From positions 1-64,000 of the forward strand of contig CACEMT010000001.1 of the NCBI GenBank assembly GCA_902560685.1: a stretch of 64,000 nt of DNA. Direction: 5' to 3'. The stretch comes from an uncultured Pelagibacteraceae bacterium (GTDB lineage Bacteria > Pseudomonadota > Alphaproteobacteria > Pelagibacterales > Pelagibacteraceae). The translations under genes and the position numbers were made by a program. Under the pieces are notes generated by a model. The model ran no database searches, had not been told where the DNA came from, and saw only the letters and a program-made list of their open reading frames with translations. Below, piece by piece: positions 53,951 to 63,858 of this stretch; position 1 is the stretch's first letter, and each line of letters begins with the position of its first letter.

Positions 53951-54730
53951 TTAACTTAACTTAAAAGCATCACCAAAATAAATTTGTTTTGCATTTTTAT
54001 TATTCATAAGTTCGCTTGGAGATCCTTCTGCAATAATTTTTTTATTTGCTAAAATTATTGCTCTATCGCATATAGCCAGAAGGTCTCTAGCTGCATGGTC
54101 AGAAATTATACAACATCTCGTACTGTCTTCTGTTTGTAAATTTGTTATAGTTTCTTGTAAATCCTTAGTTGACATAATATCTAGACCTTGAAATGGCTCA
54201 TCCATTAAAATAATTTTAGGATCAGACATAAGAGCCATTGCAATACATAATTTTTTTCTTTGACCACCAGACAAATATTTTGCTTTTAAATTTTTGACAG
54301 CATCTAAAGAAAACTTAGAAACCATTTTTTCTACTTTAAAATTAATTAAATTTTTGTCTTTATGAGTTACTTGGCCAACAGCAATTAAATTATTTACGCA
54401 AGTTAATTCTGAAAAAACTCCACCGGATTGGGGAACAATACTCAATTTAAAATTTAAAGCTCTTTCATAAATTGGAATATTTGTTACATTTTTTCCATTA
54501 ATTGAAACGTTTCCATAATCAGGTTTAATTAGCCCAACAATTATATTGAATAAAGTAGATTTACCAACACCGTTTGGGCCTAATAAGCCACAAATTTCTC
54601 CTTCTCTAAAACTTAAAGATATATCTTCTAACACTTGTCTTTTATTATATGACAGTGAAATATTTTTTAACAAAATTTTATTTATTTGTTTTTTAAATGT
54701 TGTAATTCTAAATTTTTTTATAATTGCCAT
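53951..54730 (-). CDS. lptB: LPS export ABC transporter ATPase LptB
   Basis: LLGPNGVGKSTLFNIIVGLIKPDYG, YLSGGQRKKLCIAMAL, LMDEPFQGLD; near lptC-like and kdsD. Confidence 0.88.
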   Translation of the reverse strand: MAIIKKFRITTFKKQINKILLKNISLSYNKRQVLEDISLSFREGEICGLLGPNGVGKSTLFNIIVGLIKPDYGNVSINGKNVTNIPIYERALNFKLSIVPQSGGVFSELTCVNNLIAVGQVTHKDKNLINFKVEKMVSKFSLDAVKNLKAKYLSGGQRKKLCIAMALMSDPKIILMDEPFQGLDIMSTKDLQETITNLQTEDSTRCCIISDHAARDLLAICDRAIILANKKIIAEGSPSELMNNKNAKQIYFGDAFKLS

Positions 54731-54733
54731 TTT

Positions 54734-55351
54734 TTATTTTTTATTTATCTTAATTTTTTTATTCTCTTCATACATTTTAATATTTATGTTTCCTGTCAAA
54801 AAATTCAAATTTATTAAATCTGCTTTAGCATTTGAAGTATCATTTTTAAAAAAAACATTGTTATACATATTAGCAATATTTTTGTTAAATATTAAATCTA
54901 AATTATCACTTGTAATAATATTGGAACTATATTTTATTTTTACATTGTTAAAGAATTTTGTATTCAAATTATCATAATCATACTCTGCATTATCTGCTTT
55001 TATAGAAATTTCAGGTTTACCCTTCGAACTTATTTTTGCAGTAACTTGGTCTAGTAGAATTATATTTTTATTTTCTATATCTGTTTTTCCAAATTTCGAT
55101 TCTAACAAATATGTATTTCCTTTTGCATCTTTTGACTTATAAACCAAGTTTTCAGTAATTTCTCTATGACTTTCAGAATTTTCCTTTTCCGTTTCTTCAT
55201 TTGAATTTAAATAGATTGCATTATTTTCAATACTATTGTTTGATAATTCAACAATTTTTGAATCTTCTCTTAGGTAAAAATAGAAAATATACCACAATAT
55301 GAAAAATAATATTATTAATAATACAAATTGAAAAAATATTTTTTTATACAT
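54734..55351 (-). CDS. lptC: LptC-family protein
   Basis: N-terminal TM then beta-rich LptC/OstA-like domain (YLLESKFGKTDIENKNIILLDQVTAKI); between kdsD and lptB. Confidence 0.75.
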   Translation of the reverse strand: MYKKIFFQFVLLIILFFILWYIFYFYLREDSKIVELSNNSIENNAIYLNSNEETEKENSESHREITENLVYKSKDAKGNTYLLESKFGKTDIENKNIILLDQVTAKISSKGKPEISIKADNAEYDYDNLNTKFFNNVKIKYSSNIITSDNLDLIFNKNIANMYNNVFFKNDTSNAKADLINLNFLTGNINIKMYEENKKIKINKK

Positions 55352-56377
55352 TTATTGTATATTTGCATTTAAAATATTGTGAATAGTAATTATGCCCAAA
55401 GTTTTTTTTTTATTTTTTTTATCATGAACACATAAACAGGTAACTTTTTTTGAATTCATTATAGATAAGGCCTCTGCTGCAATCATATTTTTTTCAACAG
55501 TAATTGGATTTTTTTTCATTATATTTTTTGTTATAAGTTTTTTTATATCATTATTTTTATTAGATATTCTTTTTATATCTCCATCACTTATAATGCCCAA
55601 TGTCTTTTTATTTTTATTTCTAACGACCAAAACTCCTTGATTAAATTTATTCATAATTCTAAGAGCATTGTTCATGAAAATATTTTCTCTAATAAATGGA
55701 ACTTTATTTCCTTTTAACATTAATTCTTCTACAGTTTTTAATTTTGCACCTAAATTTCCACTTGGATGAAATTTTTTAAAATCAAATTTCCCAAATTTTC
55801 TGTAATTCATGGTAGCTATAGCCAAACAATGACCAATACTCATACTCATTAATAGACTTGATGTTGGAACAATTGAATTTGGGTCAGCCTCTGGTACTGA
55901 CGGAATTAATAGATTTATATCGCATGCTTTTGCCACGGTAGAATTTATTTTAGAAACTATTCCAATTAAAGTAACTTTTCTTCTTTTGCAAAAATTAATT
56001 ATAGGGAACGTTTCTTTAGTTTCTCCACTATATGAAATCAGAATCACAATATCATTTTTTTCAATAGCGCCCAATGATCCGTGACCTGCATCATTTGCAT
56101 GAACAAAGAAACTAGAAATCCCCACTGATGAAAATGTACTACTTAGAATTTCTCCAATTGCCCCCGATTTTCCAGTTCCAGAAAAAATTATTTTTCCATT
56201 TTTTTTATTTAATATTTTGTTAACAGCTTTATTAAAAGACGAATTTATAGTTTTTTTTAATTTTTTTATAGCAGCAGATTCTTCATCGATAACTTTTTTT
56301 GCTATTTTCTTAAAATTTATTTTTTTCATTTCAATGTTCAAAAGTTGATAATTTATATCCTGAAATTTCCATATCAA
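55352..56377 (-). CDS. kdsD: D-arabinose 5-phosphate isomerase (KpsF/GutQ family)
   Basis: SIS domain (FSGTGKSGAIGEILSSTFSSVG...HGSLGAI) plus CBS domains. Confidence 0.92.
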   Translation of the reverse strand: MIWKFQDINYQLLNIEMKKINFKKIAKKVIDEESAAIKKLKKTINSSFNKAVNKILNKKNGKIIFSGTGKSGAIGEILSSTFSSVGISSFFVHANDAGHGSLGAIEKNDIVILISYSGETKETFPIINFCKRRKVTLIGIVSKINSTVAKACDINLLIPSVPEADPNSIVPTSSLLMSMSIGHCLAIATMNYRKFGKFDFKKFHPSGNLGAKLKTVEELMLKGNKVPFIRENIFMNNALRIMNKFNQGVLVVRNKNKKTLGIISDGDIKRISNKNNDIKKLITKNIMKKNPITVEKNMIAAEALSIMNSKKVTCLCVHDKKNKKKTLGIITIHNILNANIQ

Positions 56378-56948
56378 CCATCACAGGTATAACCTTCATA
56401 CATTTTTTAAAAAGATCCATTCTTTTTTCTCTTATAAGCATTTTTATTAGCTTGTCTTTTATTTCAAATAGGTATTCAGTATCTTGCGCTGCATAACTTA
56501 TTTGTTTTGGAGAAAGATTTGGATTACCCCAGTCACTCTGTTGTTCTTTTTTGGATATGTCTTTACCACACAATTCTTTCACTAAATCTTTATAACCATG
56601 GGTATTTGATGCAGTTCTTGCAATTTTTGATGCAAGCTTTGTACAGAAAATATTTTTAGGTTCAACTTTTAAATGGTACTTTAACCACATCAAATCCTGT
56701 CTTGCGTAGTGCATGACAAACTCTGTAGACGGATTTGATAAAACTTTTACTAAATTTGGAGCTTTATACGTTTCTCTGTTAAGTTTAATCAAATAAAATT
56801 TTTTAGATTCCAAGCCTAATTGTACTAATGTCAAAGGATCTCTTCCCAAAACCAAGCCAAGTGCCTCATTATCAATACCAATCACTTTTTCATTTGATAA
56901 ATCTATATCTGGAGGTAAGTCTTCTTCAAAAATTTTAATGTTATTCAT
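56331..56948 (-). CDS. rnd: Ribonuclease D-like 3'-5' exonuclease
   Basis: VIGIDNEALGLVLGRDPLTLVQLG, VMHYARQDLMWLKYHL, GYKDLVKELCGKDISKKEQQSDWGNPNLSPKQISYAAQD. Confidence 0.88.
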   Translation of the reverse strand: MNNIKIFEEDLPPDIDLSNEKVIGIDNEALGLVLGRDPLTLVQLGLESKKFYLIKLNRETYKAPNLVKVLSNPSTEFVMHYARQDLMWLKYHLKVEPKNIFCTKLASKIARTASNTHGYKDLVKELCGKDISKKEQQSDWGNPNLSPKQISYAAQDTEYLFEIKDKLIKMLIREKRMDLFKKCMKVIPVMVDMEISGYKLSTFEH

Positions 56949-57021
56949 TATAATTTTATATATACGTTATTCATTTTTTTTATATATATAAAGACATGAT
57001 AATAATGTCTATTTTTTGATT

Positions 57022-57960
57022 ATGAAAAAAGTATTGATCTTTGGTGGTTCAGGACAAATAGGGCGTCATTTAATAAGAAGATTAACAAATAAAAACTATT
57101 TGGTTACTGTTGTTACGAGGAATTTACATAGAAAAGGAACAGTATTAAGGCTTGGAGGCAATCCAGGATATGTAGAGATAATCGAGGCAAACATTTTCAA
57201 TGAAGATAAATTAAATGATTTATTCAAAGATAAAGATATATGTATAAATTTAGTAGGGATCATTTCTGAAAATAAAAAAAATAAATTTAAAAATATTCAT
57301 ACATACTTTCCAACTCTTTTATCAAAAAAATGTGAAAAATTTAAATTGAAGCAATTTATTCATATTTCAGCATTGGGAGTTGATAAAGCTAAAGATAGCG
57401 AATATGCTAAAAGTAAATTAGCAGGAGAAAAGAATATATTAGAAAATTTTTCTAAAACTACAATTTTAAGACCCTCAGTAGTTTATTCAGTTGATGATAA
57501 TTTTACAACAAATCTAATGACTCTTCTAAGTTTGCTTCCCGTTTTCCCATTATACTATGAAGGTAAAACAAAATTTTCACCAATTCATGTAACAGAACTT
57601 TGTGAAATAATTTTAGAGATTATTGAAAAATGTATTATCGAAAAAATTGTAGAATGTGTTGGACCAGAAGAATTATCATTTAAAGAAATATTGAAAAAAT
57701 TATTATTTTCAATTGGCAAAAAAAGAATATTATTCAATTTGCCCTTGTTTTTAGCAAAAATTATAATTTTCTTTTTAGAAAAATTACCAAAACCTTTGAT
57801 TACACAAGATCAACTTACTTTATTAAAATACGATAATGTTATTTCAAATGAATATAAATCAAATATAGACATAGGTTATAAAACAAAATTAAGATTTGAA
57901 GATGAGGTAAAAAAATATTCTTATATGTGGAGAGAAGGTGGGGAGTATTCTAAAAAGTAA
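57022..57960 (+). CDS. NDUFA9-like NAD(P)-binding protein (complex I-associated type)
   Basis: KKVLIFGGSGQIGRHLIRRLTNKNYLVTVVTRN, HISALGVD, SEYAKSKLAGE, ILRPSVVYS. Start moved from 57016. Confidence 0.82.
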   Translation: MKKVLIFGGSGQIGRHLIRRLTNKNYLVTVVTRNLHRKGTVLRLGGNPGYVEIIEANIFNEDKLNDLFKDKDICINLVGIISENKKNKFKNIHTYFPTLLSKKCEKFKLKQFIHISALGVDKAKDSEYAKSKLAGEKNILENFSKTTILRPSVVYSVDDNFTTNLMTLLSLLPVFPLYYEGKTKFSPIHVTELCEIILEIIEKCIIEKIVECVGPEELSFKEILKKLLFSIGKKRILFNLPLFLAKIIIFFLEKLPKPLITQDQLTLLKYDNVISNEYKSNIDIGYKTKLRFEDEVKKYSYMWREGGEYSKK

Positions 57961-57971
57961 GACTTAATTTA

Positions 57972-58463
57972 TTATGCAGATTTTATTTTTTTTTCAATAA
58001 ATTCAGGAACTTCTTCTTCGTTTGTTAAATCTTCTTTTTTACCTTTTGGCTGGAATACAACAATTAAATGCAGTGGACAGTAAGAAAATTTTTCTACTGT
58101 TTTTCTTCCACAAAAAGAAGAACTTTTTTCATTTGGATGTCCTTCCATATATTTACATGTATTTTCATTTAACTCTTCAAGAGATAAATTTTTTGAAGGC
58201 TCAAAGTCTTTATCTAAAAGTAAAGATCTAAATTTTAATTTTCTACTTTTTCTTCCAAAATTTTTTTGATTAAAATTTTCCTTATTAAAATTTGTATTTA
58301 TAGGTGACCTTTTTTTTATCTTTGCAGAGAGATTTAATCTATGAGCTTTTCCAATAACTGCATTTCTGCTAATGCCACCAATTATTTCAGCGATTTGGCT
58401 TGCAGTATTTCCTTTGCCCCAAAGCTCTTTTAATTTTTCAACCTTATCTTCTGTCCAGCCCAT
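57972..58463 (-). CDS. gcrA: GcrA cell-cycle regulator
   Basis: MGWTEDKVEKLKELWGKGNTASQIAEIIGGISRNAVIGKAHRLNL; C-terminal KYMEGHP...FCGRKTVEKFSYCPLHLIVVFQP. Start moved from 58469. Confidence 0.92.
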   Translation of the reverse strand: MGWTEDKVEKLKELWGKGNTASQIAEIIGGISRNAVIGKAHRLNLSAKIKKRSPINTNFNKENFNQKNFGRKSRKLKFRSLLLDKDFEPSKNLSLEELNENTCKYMEGHPNEKSSSFCGRKTVEKFSYCPLHLIVVFQPKGKKEDLTNEEEVPEFIEKKIKSA

Positions 58464-58592
58464 ATACACTATATGTTGTATTTAATAACATTTATATAAC
58501 AACATAGCTGTACACATACAATCAAATTAAATTCAAGCTTTTATTTCATTTTTTTCACAATATTAAAAAAAAAAGTTTATGAATACTGACTA

Positions 58593-59402
58593 ATGGTTGA
58601 ATTAGAGAACAAATATCGAATTGGCAAAAGAAGATTCGGAATTAACTGGGTTGGTGCGTACACTTTATATTTAAAAGAAACTCTGAGATTTTTGTCTGTT
58701 TTAGGTCAAACGGTTATAGGACCTGTAATAACTGCAATACTTTTTCTTTTAGTAATTTCTCTAGCCATAGGAGAGGATAGACCAAATGTTTTAGGTGTAA
58801 CATTTATTGAGTTTCTTGCTCCAGGTCTAATAGCTATGCAAGTTATTCAACAAGCATTTTCTCATTCATCCTCATCACTTCTAATGGGTAAAGTAATGGG
58901 AAATATTGTTGATTTAATTGGGGCACCTTTATCGGCTGCAGAAGTTACTTTGGCTATAATATTCGCTTCAATAACAAGATCTTTAATAATCTCAGTTATT
59001 TCAATAATTCTATTTTCATTGGTCATTGAAATAGAAATAAAAAACTATTTAATTTTTTTTACTTACTTATTTTTAAGTTCTTTTGTTATGGGAACGGTTG
59101 GTTTCATAGCGGGATTATGGGCAGATAAATTCGATAATATGGCCACAGTTACAAACTTTATTATTGTTCCATTGTCTTTTCTATCAGGAACCTTTTATTC
59201 TGTTGAAAGGTTACCTCATTTTTTAAATGTTATGAGTCAATATAATCCTTTTTTTCATATGATTGATGGATTTAGATATTCATTTATAAATAATATGGAT
59301 GGATCAATTAAATTTGGCTTGATTTATTTAATTATTCTTTCAATAATAACCTGGTTTATTGCATATAAACTTTATAAAAAAGGTTATAAAATTAAATCAT
59401 AA
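58593..59402 (+). CDS. ABC-2 type transporter permease
   Basis: TVIGPVITAILFLLVISLAIG, FLAPGLIAMQVIQQAFSHSSSSLLMGKV, PLSFLSGTFYSVERLP. Confidence 0.88.
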   Translation: MVELENKYRIGKRRFGINWVGAYTLYLKETLRFLSVLGQTVIGPVITAILFLLVISLAIGEDRPNVLGVTFIEFLAPGLIAMQVIQQAFSHSSSSLLMGKVMGNIVDLIGAPLSAAEVTLAIIFASITRSLIISVISIILFSLVIEIEIKNYLIFFTYLFLSSFVMGTVGFIAGLWADKFDNMATVTNFIIVPLSFLSGTFYSVERLPHFLNVMSQYNPFFHMIDGFRYSFINNMDGSIKFGLIYLIILSIITWFIAYKLYKKGYKIKS

Positions 59403-59409
59403 TAAATTA

Positions 59410-60576
59410 ATGAGCTCGTTAGCTAAAAATTATAACAGAAGAAAAATTGCATTTAAAAAAGGTAAAGGAAGTTTTCTTTACTCAACAAATGGAAAAAAGT
59501 ATTTAGATTTTGTTCAAGGTATAGCGGTCAATTCCTTGGGTCATTCTAATCCGTATTTAATTAAAGCTTTAAATAAACAGACAAAGAAGGTTTGGCATGT
59601 ATCAAATGCATTTATAATTCCAGAAGGTGAAAAACTTGCAAAAAGACTTACTCAGAAAACTTTCGCAGATTACATTTTATTTCAAAATTCAGGCACAGAA
59701 GCAACGGAAGCAGCAATAAAGGTAGCGAGAAGATATTTTTATTCAATAGGAAAACCAAATAAAAATAGAATTTTATGTGTGAAAAACTCTTTTCATGGAA
59801 GAACTATTGCTGCAATTTTTGCTAGTGGATCAAAAAAAATGACAGAGGGCTTTGGACCTAAAGTTGGAGGTTTTGACCACTTTAAATTTGGAGACCATCA
59901 ATCTCTAAAAAAAGCTATTACAAATAAAACAGCAGCAATTATGGTGGAACCTATAATGGGAGAAGGCGGCATTAAAGTTATTCCAAACTGGTGCTTAAAA
60001 GAACTAAGAAAAATTTGTAATAAAAAAAAAATACTTTTAATATTAGACGAAGTGCAATGTGGAATAGGTAGAACTGGAAATTTTTTTGCATTTGAAAATT
60101 CTAAAGTAAAACCTGATATTGTTCCTATTGCAAAAGGAATAGGTGGTGGTTTTCCAATTGGTGCAGTTTTAATGACAAAAAAAGTTGCATCTTCAATGAT
60201 ACCAGGGAGTCACGGATCAACTTTTGGAGGAAATCCTTTGGCGATGAGTGTCGGAAATGCTGTTTTGGATCAAATTTTTAAAAAAGGATTTCTTAATAAT
60301 TTAAAAAAAATATCAAAATATTTTTTTAAGGAATTAGATAAAATAAAAAAAGATTATCCAAATATTATTAAAGAAATTAGAGGCAAAGGTTTATTAATCG
60401 GAATACAATTACATTTTAATCAAACGAAATTTATTAAATCTTTAGAAAAAAATTATTTATTAACAATCAGAGCAGCAGACTATGTGATAAGAGTTTTGCC
60501 ACCTTTAAATGTTAAAAAAAATGAAATTGATTTAGCCTTGAAGATAATAAAGAAAGTTTGCAGAGAATATAAATAA
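59410..60576 (+). CDS. argD: Acetylornithine aminotransferase
   Basis: YLDFVQGIAVNSLGHSNP, FQNSGTEATEAAIKVARRY, LILDEVQCGIGRTG, GSHGSTFGGNPLAMSVG. Start moved from 59359. Confidence 0.95.
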   Translation: MSSLAKNYNRRKIAFKKGKGSFLYSTNGKKYLDFVQGIAVNSLGHSNPYLIKALNKQTKKVWHVSNAFIIPEGEKLAKRLTQKTFADYILFQNSGTEATEAAIKVARRYFYSIGKPNKNRILCVKNSFHGRTIAAIFASGSKKMTEGFGPKVGGFDHFKFGDHQSLKKAITNKTAAIMVEPIMGEGGIKVIPNWCLKELRKICNKKKILLILDEVQCGIGRTGNFFAFENSKVKPDIVPIAKGIGGGFPIGAVLMTKKVASSMIPGSHGSTFGGNPLAMSVGNAVLDQIFKKGFLNNLKKISKYFFKELDKIKKDYPNIIKEIRGKGLLIGIQLHFNQTKFIKSLEKNYLLTIRAADYVIRVLPPLNVKKNEIDLALKIIKKVCREYK

Positions 60577-60578
60577 TT

Positions 60579-61511
60579 ATGAAAAACTTTATTAATCTAA
60601 AAGATATACCCGCTAGAGATTTAAGAAGAATCTTGGATGATGCAAAAAAAAGAAAGAATAAAAGAAAAAAATTAAATACTATTGATGTTGACAAAGACAA
60701 ACCATTAAAGGGAAAATTAATAATTCAAATGTATGAAAAACAAAGTTCTAGAACTCGTCTAAGCTTTCATCTTTCAATAGCTCAATTAGGTGGTGGCACA
60801 ATAACTATCAAAGCAAATGAACTACATTTAGGAAGAGGTGGAGAAACTTTAGCTGATACAGCTAGAATCCTGTCAACCTATGGTGATGGATTTATGCTTA
60901 GAACAGATAGTGATAAAAAAATTGAGGATTTCAGTAAAAATTTAACTATTCCTACCATAAATTTATTGAGCCCAAGCTCACATCCATGCCAAGTTCTTTC
61001 TGACATATTCACTGTAGAAGAAGTAAAAAAAAAACCCATATCAAAATTAAATATATGTTGGATTGGAGACTGTAATAACGTTTTGAATAGTTTAATAGCT
61101 ACTTCGGTAAAATTTAAATTTAATTTGAATGTTGCATGCCCTAAGAGTTATAGGCCACCAAAGTTTGTGATGGATTGGGTTAAAAAAAACAAAAGAAAAA
61201 TTAATTTTTTTATTGATCCAAATAAAGCAGTTGAAAATGTAGATGTAGTATTTTCGGATAAAGTAGTTTCTTTAAATGATAAAGTTAATAAAGCTAAAAA
61301 AATTAAAGATTTTAAAAATTATAGAATTAATTCAAGTTTAATGAAAAAAACAAAAAAAAATTCGACTATATTTTTGCATTGTCTTCCAAGAGGAAATGAA
61401 GTTTCAGAAGATGTTTTTTTAGGAAAACAGTCTAAAGTTTGGCAACAAGCGTTGAATAGAACACATGTTCAAAAAAGTATATTACTATATTGTTTTGAAA
61501 AATTAAGGTAA
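60579..61511 (+). CDS. argF: Ornithine carbamoyltransferase
   Basis: MYEKQSSRTRLSFHLSIAQLGG, HPCQVLSDIFTVEE, FLHCLPRGNEVSEDVF. Confidence 0.95.
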   Translation: MKNFINLKDIPARDLRRILDDAKKRKNKRKKLNTIDVDKDKPLKGKLIIQMYEKQSSRTRLSFHLSIAQLGGGTITIKANELHLGRGGETLADTARILSTYGDGFMLRTDSDKKIEDFSKNLTIPTINLLSPSSHPCQVLSDIFTVEEVKKKPISKLNICWIGDCNNVLNSLIATSVKFKFNLNVACPKSYRPPKFVMDWVKKNKRKINFFIDPNKAVENVDVVFSDKVVSLNDKVNKAKKIKDFKNYRINSSLMKKTKKNSTIFLHCLPRGNEVSEDVFLGKQSKVWQQALNRTHVQKSILLYCFEKLR

Positions 61512-62030
61512 TGGTTTTGGATTTTCACCATTTTGATTTAGATACAATATTACAGAAGCTCTATCTTTTTCACTTTTAAGTCCAGCAAATCCCATTTTAT
61601 TCCCTTTTATCCATGAAGATGGTTTAATTAAAAAACCATTCATTTCTTCCCAGCTCCATTCTTTTCCATAAGAAGATAAAGCTTTTGAATATTTATATTC
61701 AGTTATTGCTCCAACTGGTCTAAACATAACGTTCCATAACTTAGGACCAATTTTATTTCCACCTCCTTGCTTGATGCTATGGCACGCTTTGCACTTTTTG
61801 AAAACCTTTTCTCCGTGGGCAACATCTCCTAGCGCCAATAAAGCTGAAATATCTACCGATGTTTCAGTGCTCACTTGTGTTGCCAAGCCTTCAGGCGCTT
61901 CTACTTTGTATGCAACAATATTTTTGTCATCTTTATCAAAAATCACATCTGATATTTTTCCGATACCAAAAACTACCAATATTGTTACTAAAATTGCTGT
62001 AATAATTTTATTTATTTCAAAAGAATTCAT
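61503..62030 (-). CDS. Membrane-anchored monoheme cytochrome c (CycM-like)
   Basis: N-terminal TM; GEKVFKKCKACHSIKQGGGNKIGPKLWNV (CxxCH), GNKMGFAGLK. Confidence 0.92.
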   Translation of the reverse strand: MNSFEINKIITAILVTILVVFGIGKISDVIFDKDDKNIVAYKVEAPEGLATQVSTETSVDISALLALGDVAHGEKVFKKCKACHSIKQGGGNKIGPKLWNVMFRPVGAITEYKYSKALSSYGKEWSWEEMNGFLIKPSSWIKGNKMGFAGLKSEKDRASVILYLNQNGENPKPLP

Positions 62031-62141
62031 TTATATTTATAATATTTAGTATCATTCATATAACATGTTAGTTATTAAAAAGCTTAAATATTTAATTATG
62101 CAATTTGCGTCTCTTAGACGCATAAATTAACAATAAACACA

Positions 62142-62879
62142 ATGTCTAAATCAGTAATTTTGATACCATCAAGGCTTTCAGCTACTAGGTTACCTGGAAA
62201 ACCTCTTTTAAAAATTAATGGGGTTTCTATAATTTCTCATGTTTTTAAAAAAGCCAAAGAAGCGGATATAGGGGAGGTATATGTTGCAACAGAAGATAAA
62301 GAAATTTTAGATGACGTTCATTTAAATGGAGGAAAGGCAATTTTAACAAGTAATAAGCATAAAACTGGTTCTGATAGAATTTTTGAATGTTATGAAAAAT
62401 TAGATTTAAAAAATATAGACTATATTATTAACCTACAAGGGGATGAGCCAAGCATTGATATAAATGATTTGAGGCATCTAAATAAGTTAATTGAAGTCAA
62501 TAAAACAGAAATAGGAACATTAGCTGCAGAAATTGATGATCAATCCAAGGCAAAGAATGAAAACATTGTTAAAGTTATTACAGATAGCAAAATCACTAAT
62601 GAAAATTTTACATTTGCAATAGATTTTAAAAGAAAAGTAAATAATTTAAATTATAATACTTACCATCATATAGGAGTATATGCTTACAAGCCCGAAATAT
62701 TAAAAAAACTAATTAAATTTAAACAAACAAATAATGAGATTAAAAATAGACTTGAACAGTTAAGGGCAATAGAAAATGGAATAAAAATAAATGTTGGACT
62801 AGCAAAATTCTGCCCTATTGGGATTGATACAATGGAAGATTATCTAGCTTTAAAAAAAAAATTAGAATATAACTCCTGA
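62142..62879 (+). CDS. kdsB: 3-deoxy-manno-octulosonate cytidylyltransferase
   Basis: VILIPSRLSATRLPGKPLLKINGVSIISHVFKKA, NLQGDEPSID, HHIGVYAY. Confidence 0.95.
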   Translation: MSKSVILIPSRLSATRLPGKPLLKINGVSIISHVFKKAKEADIGEVYVATEDKEILDDVHLNGGKAILTSNKHKTGSDRIFECYEKLDLKNIDYIINLQGDEPSIDINDLRHLNKLIEVNKTEIGTLAAEIDDQSKAKNENIVKVITDSKITNENFTFAIDFKRKVNNLNYNTYHHIGVYAYKPEILKKLIKFKQTNNEIKNRLEQLRAIENGIKINVGLAKFCPIGIDTMEDYLALKKKLEYNS

Positions 62880-62880
62880 A

Positions 62881-63708
62881 ATGAAAATTGCATATCAAGG
62901 TGTTGCCGGAAGTTACAGCGAAAGCTGTGCTAAGGAAAAATATCCAGATTGTGAAACAATTCCATGTAAAACCTTCGACGAATGTTTTGAAAAAGCAAAT
63001 AATGATAGCTTAGTAAAGGCAATAATACCTGAATCCAATAAAACAACAGGAAATATAGGGGTAGAGTATTTAATATTTAAATACAGGTTAAATATTTTTG
63101 CTGAACATTTTTTTCCAATTAATCATAACCTTTTAGGTCTACCAGGATCAAAATTAAGCGATATAAAAGATGTTTATTCTCATGCTCAGGCTTTAAGTCA
63201 ATCATCGATATTTATAAAAAAAAATAAACTTAATGAAAATGTCAGAGCTGATACTGCGGGGTCAGCAAAATATATTTCTGAAGCTAAAGATAAATCAAAA
63301 GGAGCAATATCTTCTAAACTTAGTGCAGATATATATAATTTACAAATTTTAGATTCAAATATCCAAGATGAAAAAGAAAATGTAACTAGATTTTTAATTA
63401 TGCAAAAAGATATTTTCCAACCTGAGCTACAAAATGAAAAATATATTACATCTTTGTTATTTAAACTAAAAAGTAAAGCCGGAGCACTTTACAGTGCTTT
63501 AGGTAGCTTTACCCTTAATGGTGTTAATTTAACAAAATTACAAAGTTTTCCTGAAAAAAATTCATTCTCATCTTATTTCTTTTTATGTGAACTTGATGGT
63601 CACATTGAAGAAAAAAAAGTAAAAAATTCATTAGAAGAATTAGGTCTTCACTGTGATGATATGCACGTACTAGGTGTTTTTGAATCTGATAAATATAGGT
63701 ATAAATAA
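62881..63708 (+). CDS. pheA: Prephenate dehydratase
   Basis: IAYQGVAGSYSESCAKE, IPESNKTTGNIGVEYLI, YSHAQALSQ, AGALYSALGSFTLNGVNLTKLQSFP. Confidence 0.94.
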   Translation: MKIAYQGVAGSYSESCAKEKYPDCETIPCKTFDECFEKANNDSLVKAIIPESNKTTGNIGVEYLIFKYRLNIFAEHFFPINHNLLGLPGSKLSDIKDVYSHAQALSQSSIFIKKNKLNENVRADTAGSAKYISEAKDKSKGAISSKLSADIYNLQILDSNIQDEKENVTRFLIMQKDIFQPELQNEKYITSLLFKLKSKAGALYSALGSFTLNGVNLTKLQSFPEKNSFSSYFFLCELDGHIEEKKVKNSLEELGLHCDDMHVLGVFESDKYRYK

Positions 63709-63721
63709 TTGATTACTTTTC

Positions 63722-63751
63722 TTGTAGAATAAGAATCTTTACTGTTATAAT
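63722..63751 (+). promoter_or_regulatory. Candidate sigma70 promoter for ffs
   Basis: TTGTAG (63722-63727), 18-nt spacer, TATAAT (63746-63751); predicted 5' end of the SRP RNA at 63759 is 7 nt after the -10. Confidence 0.65.
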
Positions 63752-63758
63752 ACATTTT

Positions 63759-63842
63759 GGAGGCTAGAGGTGGATGCTGCTTGAATCCGACCAGATCCTA
63801 ACGGAAGCAATCGTAGAGACAGTTTTTCAGGTTCTAGTCTCC
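63759..63842 (+). ncRNA. ffs: Signal recognition particle RNA, small bacterial type
   Basis: Closing helix GGAGGCTAGA/TCTAGTCTCC and apical CCAGATCCTAACGGAAGCAATC; immediately upstream of dnaX. Confidence 0.9.
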
Positions 63843-63858
63843 TAAATAATTATTTTTT

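Noticed and set aside
54546-54977. 143-aa plus-strand ORF with hydrophobic stretches
   Set aside because: Opposite the lptB start and lptC end; hydrophobicity is what AT-rich antisense reading produces.
58593-59402. Orphan ABC-2 permease as a novel system
   Set aside because: The partner ATPase is absent from the window but could be anywhere in the genome; not enough to call unusual.
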